64,000 nucleotides of DNA from Mannheimia granulomatis (GTDB taxonomy: Bacteria > Pseudomonadota > Gammaproteobacteria > Enterobacterales > Pasteurellaceae), in NCBI RefSeq assembly GCF_011455695.1, contig NZ_CP015030.1, forward strand, positions 1-64,000. Reading direction: 5' to 3'. How positions within the stretch are numbered: position 1 is the first letter of the stretch; each line of letters starts with the position of its first letter. Below, piece by piece: positions 56,853-64,000 of the stretch. The notes under the pieces were generated by a model. The model did not search any database and had not been told where the DNA came from. It saw only the letters and a program-made list of their open reading frames with translations. Both the position numbers and the translations under genes were made by a program.

Positions 56853-56882
56853 AAAAAAGCTGATGGAAACATCAGCTTTTTT
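56853..56882. terminator. bidirectional terminator after nrfG
   Basis: A 13-bp stem AAAAAAGCTGATG / CATCAGCTTTTTT with tetraloop GAAA. It lies between the convergent nrfG and degQ-like genes and serves both. Confidence 0.93.
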
Positions 56883-56901
56883 ATTGAGAGTAAGTAAAAA
56901 G

Positions 56902-58293
56902 TTATTGCAGAATTACATAGAAATTTGCTCCATCACGCACAATATTGAGTGCGATTACCGATGGTTTTGCTTCTAAAATTTTGCGTAAATCAGCAATATT
57001 TTCAACTGAATGGCGGTTTACGCCGATGATAATATCGCCTTTTTTGAGACTTCGCATTTCAGCAATCGAGCCTTTTTCTACGTTAGAAATTTCAACTCCT
57101 TTCATGCCTTTGGCGTTATAGTTATTAAAGTCAGCCCCTTTTAAAGCCGGAAGTAGGTTTGAGGCAGTGACTTTTGCTTCAGAATCGGATTGCAATGTTA
57201 CTTTAGCCTTTGCTTCTTTGCCGTCACGTAAGTAAGTTAATTCAATCTCTTTTCCAACACCTGAGGTTGCTATTTTAGCTCTCAACTCACTGAAGCTACG
57301 GACTTTTTGACCATTGATTTCAGTAATTACATCACCTGCTTTAAAGCCGGTTTTTGCAGCGGCGGAATCCGGTAACACTTCGCTAACGAAAGCACCTTGT
57401 TGGGTGGAAATATTAAACTCTTTAGCGAGATCTGCATTTAATTCGCCTCCTCTAATGCCCAGCATTCCGCGTTTAACTTCGCCAAATTCGATAATTTGTG
57501 TGACAAGGCTGTTTGCCATATTGCTTGGAATAGCGAAGGCAATACCTGCATTTCCTCCACTTGGAGAAATAATAGCAGTGTTAATACCGATTAATTCGCC
57601 ATTTAAGTTAATTAAAGGACCACCTGAGTTACCTTGGTTTACTGCGGCATCGGTTTGGATATAGTTTTCATAACCTTCGTCCGATTGTCCGGTTGAACGG
57701 CCAAGTGCTGATACAATGCCTGATGTTACAGTTTGCCCTAAACCAAAAGGATTTCCGATTGCCACAGTAAAGTCGCCTACACGGAGTGTATCTGAATCGG
57801 CAAATTTAATTTCGGTAAGATTCTTAGGATTTTCAACTTGAATTAATGCGACATCTGAAAGTGGATCGCTACCTACTAATTTTGTTTTAAACTCACGTCC
57901 GTCTTCCAGTTTTACTGTGATTTTATCTGCATTGTTAATGACGTGATTGTTAGTAATAATATAGCCTTTTTCTGCATTAATAACCGCACCAGAACCCATT
58001 CCACGGAAGTTACGAGGGCCGGAGCGATCTCCGAACATATCTACATTCGGACCAAAGAAGAATTCAAATTCCTCCGGAATATCGCGGGTATGACGAGATT
58101 CCCCTTTTGTTTTACCTTCAACAGCAATACTCACTACTGCAGGTCGAACTTTTTCCAGCATTGGAGCAAGGCTTGGTAATGCTTGACCGTTTACTTCTGT
58201 CGGTAAGGTTGCTTGTGCAGCAATCGGCATTGCAGCGATTGTTGAGCCTAAAATTAATGCAGTTAAAAATGATTTCTTCATTGTTCTATTCAT
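56902..58293 (-). CDS. degQ: periplasmic serine protease/chaperone of the Do family (DegP/DegQ)
   Basis: A 463-residue HtrA-family protein that degrades or refolds misfolded envelope proteins. A signal peptide ends AQA-TLPTE; the catalytic triad is H117, D147 and S223 (NNHVINN, LSDVAL and GNSGGPL), followed by two PDZ domains (about 260-350 and 370-463). It is closer in length to DegQ than to DegP and lacks the long LA loop of DegP, but the naming is uncertain. The first ATG is used here; ATG at codon 5 is equally possible. A hairpin (58331-58348) lies upstream. Confidence 0.92.
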   Translation of the reverse strand: MNRTMKKSFLTALILGSTIAAMPIAAQATLPTEVNGQALPSLAPMLEKVRPAVVSIAVEGKTKGESRHTRDIPEEFEFFFGPNVDMFGDRSGPRNFRGMGSGAVINAEKGYIITNNHVINNADKITVKLEDGREFKTKLVGSDPLSDVALIQVENPKNLTEIKFADSDTLRVGDFTVAIGNPFGLGQTVTSGIVSALGRSTGQSDEGYENYIQTDAAVNQGNSGGPLINLNGELIGINTAIISPSGGNAGIAFAIPSNMANSLVTQIIEFGEVKRGMLGIRGGELNADLAKEFNISTQQGAFVSEVLPDSAAAKTGFKAGDVITEINGQKVRSFSELRAKIATSGVGKEIELTYLRDGKEAKAKVTLQSDSEAKVTASNLLPALKGADFNNYNAKGMKGVEISNVEKGSIAEMRSLKKGDIIIGVNRHSVENIADLRKILEAKPSVIALNIVRDGANFYVILQ

Positions 58294-58519
58294 ATTGTGT
58301 ATGTTCCTTATATCCTATGTTTTTTATATTTACGAGTGCAAACACTCGTATTTGCTAAGACAAAACCTTTCTTTTTCAGTTCAGCGAATTTGCAAAAAAT
58401 TTAGAATATCTGACCGCTTGTTACTCAATTTTTTTGTCAGATTCTTAAAAGTATTTTGACATTCGCTGAAATTTGATAGACCATAACTGCCATTTTTATT
58501 AATTTGAGTCCATATTTTG

Positions 58520-59323
58520 ATGTATAAAACGGAAAATTTGGTTGAAGTGAAGAATCTGACCTTTAAACGAGGGGAAAGAGTCATTTACGATAACCTAAAT
58601 CTGCAAGTGCGCAGAGGGAAGGTTACTGCCATTATGGGGCCTTCCGGCATTGGTAAAACAACTTTGCTACGTTTGATTGGTGGGCAGATTTTACCGCAAT
58701 CCGGTGAAATATTATTTGATGGAAGAGATGTTTGTAAAGCTAATAACAAAGAGCTTTATGAGATCCGTCAACGTATGGGAATGTTGTTCCAATCTGGGGC
58801 GTTATTTACTGATATGTCAACTTTCGATAATGTAGCATTCCCGATTCGAGAGCATACCCGTTTGCCCGAAGAAATCATTCGAAAATTAGTTTTGCTAAAA
58901 TTAGAAGCGGTTGGACTTCGTGGAGCGGCTAATTTAATGCCGTCTGAATTATCGGGCGGTATGGCTCGCCGTGCGGCTCTTGCTCGTGCGATCGCATTAG
59001 ATCCTGATTTGATTATGTATGATGAGCCGTTTACCGGACAAGATCCTATCAGTATGGGGGTGATTGTTGAGCTCATTAAAGAGCTGAATCAGGCGTTAAA
59101 TTTAACCTCAATTGTGGTTTCACACGATGTAAAAGAGGTACTGAGTATTGCCGATTATGCTTATATTGTGGCAGATAAGCGTGTGATTGCAGAAGGCACG
59201 GCAGAGATGTTATTGGCAAGTGAAGATCCACAAGTGGTACAGTTTTTGAGTGGTAAATCAGATGGACCGGTAAGGTTCCATTATCCGGCAAAAGATTATA
59301 CAGAGGAGCTATTTAATGGTTAA
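58520..59323 (+). CDS. mlaF: Mla lipid transport ATPase MlaF
   Basis: A 267-residue ABC ATPase of the phospholipid trafficking system that keeps the outer membrane asymmetric. Walker A is [12 protein letters not shown], the signature [14 protein letters not shown], Walker [13 protein letters not shown], and the switch H lies in VVSHDVKE. The ATG at 58520 is preferred to TTG one codon before. It starts the mlaFEDCB operon and overlaps mlaE by 8 bases. Confidence 0.95.
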   Translation: MYKTENLVEVKNLTFKRGERVIYDNLNLQVRRGKVTAIMGPSGIGKTTLLRLIGGQILPQSGEILFDGRDVCKANNKELYEIRQRMGMLFQSGALFTDMSTFDNVAFPIREHTRLPEEIIRKLVLLKLEAVGLRGAANLMPSELSGGMARRAALARAIALDPDLIMYDEPFTGQDPISMGVIVELIKELNQALNLTSIVVSHDVKEVLSIADYAYIVADKRVIAEGTAEMLLASEDPQVVQFLSGKSDGPVRFHYPAKDYTEELFNG

Positions 59324-60092
59324 GTTTATTAGCTCAATTGGGGCTTTTGTGATTAACTTTATCCGCACATTTGGGCGTTCTACCTTTATGTTATGGGGAG
59401 CGTTAGTCGGTAAGCCGGAATTTCGTAAACATACGCCGTTATTGATTAAACAACTTTATGTTTTGGGTGTACAATCCTTGCTGATTATTATGCTCTCAGG
59501 CTTATTTATCGGGATGGTATTAGGCTTGCAAGGCTATGTGGTATTGGTTGATTTTGCAGCAGAAAGCAGTTTAGGTACTTTGGTTTCCCTTTCGCTTTTA
59601 CGTGAATTAGGGCCTGTGGTAACAGCATTATTATTTGCCGGGCGGGCAGGTTCGGCATTAACGGCTGAAATTGGTTTAATGAAAGCAACAGAGCAGCTTT
59701 CCAGCCTTGAAATGATGGCGGTAGATCCGTTAAGACGAATTATTGCACCGCGTTTTTGGGCGGGTGTAATTTCAATGCCGATTTTAGCGGTAATTTTTAC
59801 TGCAATCGGAATTTGGGGCGGTTCTCTTGTCGGGGTTGACTGGAAAGGAGTCGATGGTGGAAGTTTTTGGTCTGTGATGCAAAATTCAGTGACCGCCACC
59901 GATCTGATCAACGGTTTTATTAAAAGCCTGATTTTTGCTTTTGCAGTCGTTTGGATTGCACTTTTCAATGGTTATGATTGCTTACCAACTTCAGAGGGGA
60001 TAAGCCAAGCAACTACTAGGACGGTAGTTAATGCTTCATTAGTGATTTTAGGATTAGATTTTATTTTAACTGCCATTATGTTTGGTAGTTGA
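59316..60092 (+). CDS. mlaE: Mla permease MlaE
   Basis: A 258-residue inner-membrane permease of the MlaE family with five or six helices. The conserved [20 protein letters not shown] motif near residue 90 and [18 protein letters not shown] are family signatures. It forms the MlaFEDB complex with the other operon products. Confidence 0.96.
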   Translation: MVKFISSIGAFVINFIRTFGRSTFMLWGALVGKPEFRKHTPLLIKQLYVLGVQSLLIIMLSGLFIGMVLGLQGYVVLVDFAAESSLGTLVSLSLLRELGPVVTALLFAGRAGSALTAEIGLMKATEQLSSLEMMAVDPLRRIIAPRFWAGVISMPILAVIFTAIGIWGGSLVGVDWKGVDGGSFWSVMQNSVTATDLINGFIKSLIFAFAVVWIALFNGYDCLPTSEGISQATTRTVVNASLVILGLDFILTAIMFGS

Positions 60093-60113
60093 TTTTAGTA
60101 AAAGGAACAGACA

Positions 60114-60638
60114 ATGCGTCAATCAATTAAATATGAATTTTGGGTAGGTTTATTTGTATTACTCGGTTTAGCTGCACTCGTTTTTTTAGGCCTGAGAGTA
60201 GCAAATGTGCAGGGGTTTTCCAGTGAGAAAACTTACACCCTTTATGCAACTTTTGATAATATTGGTGGACTAAAAGTGCGTGCTCCTATTAAAGTAGGGG
60301 GCGTTGTAGTGGGGCGTGTATCTGATATTTCTCTTGATGAAAAAACTTATACTCCTAAAGTCGCTTTAGCAGTGAACCAAAGTTTTAACCAAATTCCAGA
60401 TACAAGCTCACTTTCAATTAAAACCTCCGGTTTATTAGGTGAGCAGTATGTTGCGTTAAATGTCGGCTTTGTGATGGAAGGCGAAACCGCAATGATGAAA
60501 GAAGGTGATACTTTTGTTGATACAAATTCGGCAATGGTATTAGAAGATTTAATCGGTCAGTTCTTATATGGTGATAAAAAGTCAAATAAAACTGAAGATG
60601 AAAAAGCGAGTGACTCTGCAGAACCAAAAGCAGAGTAA
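60114..60638 (+). CDS. mlaD: Mla substrate-binding protein MlaD
   Basis: A 174-residue MCE-domain protein: an N-terminal transmembrane anchor (WVGLFVLLGLAALVFLGL), then the MCE domain with YATFDNIGGLKVRAPIKVGG, and an acidic C-terminal tail. MlaD hexamers form a ring that passes lipids between MlaC and MlaE. It follows mlaE after 21 bases. Confidence 0.96.
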   Translation: MRQSIKYEFWVGLFVLLGLAALVFLGLRVANVQGFSSEKTYTLYATFDNIGGLKVRAPIKVGGVVVGRVSDISLDEKTYTPKVALAVNQSFNQIPDTSSLSIKTSGLLGEQYVALNVGFVMEGETAMMKEGDTFVDTNSAMVLEDLIGQFLYGDKKSNKTEDEKASDSAEPKAE

Positions 60639-60684
60639 CTTAAGTAATAGTAACCTCTAATGAGAGTTTTGGAGATTATCAGTA

Positions 60685-61320
60685 ATGTTAAAAAACATTA
60701 AAAAAATTATCGTGACAGCTTTAGTAGCTGTTTCTACATTATTTTCAACAAATGCGTTTGCAGAAAACAGCCCTTATGTATTAATGCAGCAAACTGCAGA
60801 TAAATTATTTGGCAATATCAAAGCAAATCAAAGCAAAATCAAAGCAAATCCGGAATATTTACGTACTATTGTACGTAATGATTTAATGCCGCATGTTCAC
60901 GTAAAATATGCAGGGCAGTTAGTGCTAGGTAAAAATTTAGCTTCAGCCACTGATGCACAAAAAGAAGCATTTTTTACCGCTTTTGGTCAGTTTGTTGAGC
61001 AATCTTATGCGCAAGTATTAACGCAATATCAAGATCAAAATGTGCAAATTGAAAGCCCGAAATCAGTTGATGGCAAATCTATCGTGAGTATTCGTGTAAA
61101 TGTATTGGCGAATGGTTCTGCACAGCCAATTAAATTAGATTTTAAATGGCGTAAAAACAGTAAAACAGGCGAATGGCAAGCATACGATATGGCGGCCGAA
61201 GGTGTGAGTATGGTTGCAACCAAACAAAACGAATGGGCGGGTGTGATTCGTCAAAAAGGGATTGATGCTTTAACTGCACAAGTGGCTCAATCTGCAAAAC
61301 AACCGATTACATTAAAATAA
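60685..61320 (+). CDS. mlaC: Mla periplasmic lipid carrier MlaC
   Basis: A 211-residue periplasmic protein with a signal peptide ending NAFA-ENSPY. The Ttg2D/MlaC fold is evident from YVLMQQTADKLFGNIKAN and DFKWRKNSKTGEWQAYDMA with EGVSMV. It shuttles phospholipid between the outer-membrane MlaA complex and MlaD. No mlaA is in the window. Confidence 0.95.
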   Translation: MLKNIKKIIVTALVAVSTLFSTNAFAENSPYVLMQQTADKLFGNIKANQSKIKANPEYLRTIVRNDLMPHVHVKYAGQLVLGKNLASATDAQKEAFFTAFGQFVEQSYAQVLTQYQDQNVQIESPKSVDGKSIVSIRVNVLANGSAQPIKLDFKWRKNSKTGEWQAYDMAAEGVSMVATKQNEWAGVIRQKGIDALTAQVAQSAKQPITLK

Positions 61321-61331
61321 GTAGTTTAGTT

Positions 61332-61655
61332 ATGCCTCAAAAAACATTACAATGGGACATTCAGCAAAACAATGAAAGTTTATTTGTGAGGTTGTCGGGC
61401 GAATTAACTCGTAACACGTTGCTTCCGTTATGGAAGCAACGTGCTTCTTTTTTATCACCAAAAGCGAATCAACATTTATATTGGGATTTAAAAGAAATTA
61501 CTCGAGTGGATTCTGCCGGCTTCACTTTGCTTGCTGAATTATTAAACCATTATCATAAAATCATCCCAAACAGTTTGATTAATATCCCAGATTCTGTAAA
61601 AACATTGGCAGATTTATATGACTTAGACGGTTGGTTTGAGCAGTTTATTATTTAA
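61332..61655 (+). CDS. mlaB: Mla STAS-domain protein MlaB
   Basis: A 107-residue cytosolic STAS-domain protein that stabilises the MlaF ATPase. The conserved segment with the serine is ITRVDSAGFTLLAELL near residue 60. It follows mlaC after 11 bases as the fifth operon gene. Confidence 0.92.
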   Translation: MPQKTLQWDIQQNNESLFVRLSGELTRNTLLPLWKQRASFLSPKANQHLYWDLKEITRVDSAGFTLLAELLNHYHKIIPNSLINIPDSVKTLADLYDLDGWFEQFII

Positions 61656-61688
61656 GAATTGATTATCAGATCATAGTTAGGACTTAAC

Positions 61689-61949
61689 ATGAATCCATCA
61701 CAAATTGAAGAAATTTTAAAACAGGCCTTTCCTGATGCAGCAGAAATACACGCACAAGGTGAAAATGCACATTTTGGTGTAATTGTAGTAAGTGACAGCA
61801 TTGCGGCTCTTTCAAGAGTTAAACAACAACAAGCCGTTTATGCACCTTTAGCAGAGCATTTCACGACAAATGCTATTCATGCTTTAACTATTAAAGTATT
61901 CAGCGTAGAAAAATGGAAAACTGAACGCTTACTGAATATGGTTGGCTAA
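61689..61949 (+). CDS. ibaG: BolA-family iron metabolism protein IbaG
   Basis: An 86-residue BolA-like protein. The conserved HFGVIVVSDSIAALSRVKQQ segment, ending near the VYAPL motif, and the histidine in HALTIKVFS fit IbaG/YrbA, which binds iron-sulfur clusters with monothiol glutaredoxin. The mlaB-ibaG-murA order is the same as in E. coli. Confidence 0.92.
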   Translation: MNPSQIEEILKQAFPDAAEIHAQGENAHFGVIVVSDSIAALSRVKQQQAVYAPLAEHFTTNAIHALTIKVFSVEKWKTERLLNMVG

Positions 61950-61970
61950 TTCGAGCCTTTATCTTAATTA

Positions 61971-63355
<1,385 letters not shown>

Positions 63356-63429
63356 AATTTTATGAAAAAATGGCCGTTTGTCACAAAACAAGCGGTCGTT
63401 TTTTTATATTCATTTTGCAAAAGCAATGT

Positions 63430-64000
63430 TTAACCCTTCAGCCTAAACCGCCCGCGGCTATAGCGGGTTTTCATTAATGCTAAGATTTGTTCTTTTTCGC
63501 TGCTGACATTTTGGTTACTTTGTTTGGCGACAATCAGCGAATGTTGCATAGAATGGGCGTGTGTAATTGCAATTGCCAGTGCATCGGCTGCATCCACTTG
63601 TGGTTTAGCTGAGAGTTGTAGCATTCTGGTTACCATATCTTGTACTTGAACTTTATCTGCTGATCCAATCCCTGTAACCGTTTGTTTTACTAATCGTGCG
63701 GCATATTCAAATACAGGTAAATCGTGGTTAACTGCTGCCACAATAGCTGTTCCACGTGCTTGTCCGAGTTTTAATGCAGAATCAGGGTTTTTTGCCATAA
63801 AAACTTGTTCAATCGCAAACATATCTGGTTGAAATTGAATAATAATTTCACTCACACCTGCATAAATACGCTTTAAACGAGTTGGAAGATCGTCTGCAGC
63901 AGTACGTATAGAACCGCTGCCAAGATATTCTAAATTCCGACCGTTTTGACGGATAATACCGTAACCTGTTACCCTTGAACCCGGGTCAATTCCTAAAATA
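63430..64000 (-). CDS. ruvC: crossover junction endodeoxyribonuclease RuvC (5' end missing)
   Basis: The Holliday-junction resolvase, about 190 residues visible; the first few codons lie past the right edge. The catalytic acidic residues are seen in [13 protein letters not shown] (aspartate, near the edge), [14 protein letters not shown] (glutamate) and [12 protein letters not shown] (aspartates). The frame is open to the window end with no start visible; the conserved start is expected within a few codons. It cleaves junctions made by RuvAB; ruvA and ruvB would lie beyond the edge if the usual order holds. Confidence 0.96.
   Translation of the reverse strand, partial: ILGIDPGSRVTGYGIIRQNGRNLEYLGSGSIRTAADDLPTRLKRIYAGVSEIIIQFQPDMFAIEQVFMAKNPDSALKLGQARGTAIVAAVNHDLPVFEYAARLVKQTVTGIGSADKVQVQDMVTRMLQLSAKPQVDAADALAIAITHAHSMQHSLIVAKQSNQNVSSEKEQILALMKTRYSRGRFRLKG

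Overview
The window looks like a chromosomal segment of a Pasteurellaceae bacterium. The evidence is at least twenty exact copies, on both strands, of the 9-base DNA uptake signal ACAAGCGGT/ACCGCTTGT, the form used by the Actinobacillus pleuropneumoniae / Mannheimia / Bibersteinia branch (the Haemophilus influenzae branch uses a different core). An AT-rich composition and gene content typical of a host-associated facultative anaerobe agree with this. I do not assign a species. No phage, plasmid, transposase, integrase or CRISPR array was seen.

Layout, left to right. 1-4244: the end of an oligopeptide-binding protein gene, acylphosphatase, and aminopeptidase N on the minus strand. 4390-8899: a tightly overlapping minus-strand biotin operon, bioA-bioF-bioG-bioC-bioD, which makes dethiobiotin; bioB is not in the window. 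9115-12795: a heme module with a HugZ/HutZ-type protein, a divergent TonB-dependent hemoglobin receptor behind a Fur-like site, and HutX. 12919-20128: tyrosine permease, mfd and pepT, the last two unusually GC-rich, on either side of a small AT-rich island with two secreted mini-proteins and a divergent XRE regulator. 20232-20947: a tRNA operon Gly-Leu-Gly-Leu-Leu-Gly with a consensus promoter and a terminator-like hairpin before the first tRNA. 21891-25255: a Sit/Yfe-type Mn/Fe ABC transporter split into two convergent units (sitCD and sitAB), each with a Fur-like site. 25516-29491: rlmN, a possible 40-residue membrane protein gene, an OmpV/MipA protein, a MerR regulator and a CPBP membrane protein. 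29994-36387: pilW-like lipoprotein plus tex, an array of four hairpins, SDR and nitroreductase genes, and sppA.

36460-44541: two thiamine-salvage units, each behind a TPP riboswitch (thiDE-cytX on plus; thiM plus an MHS-family transporter on minus), converge on an autotransporter gene. 44602-49004: class III ribonucleotide reductase (nrdG then nrdD, behind two NrdR boxes) and acetolactate synthase ilvGM. 49291-56849: a complete formate-dependent nitrite reductase locus, nrfABCD, then after a terminator nrfE, a DsbE-like thioredoxin, nrfF and nrfG. 56902-64000: a DegQ/HtrA protease, the lipid-asymmetry operon mlaFEDCB with ibaG and murA, and the end of ruvC.

Functionally the segment combines metal and heme acquisition under apparent Fur control, vitamin synthesis and salvage (biotin, thiamine), anaerobic metabolism (NrfA, NrdDG) and envelope maintenance (Mla, DegQ, MurA). 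Most genes are ordinary. The least explained elements are the small ORF with its long hairpin near 26.7-27.0 kb, the tRNA leader hairpin, the four-hairpin array near 32.9 kb, the split sit locus, the AT-rich island at 17.8-18.8 kb and the autotransporter passenger.
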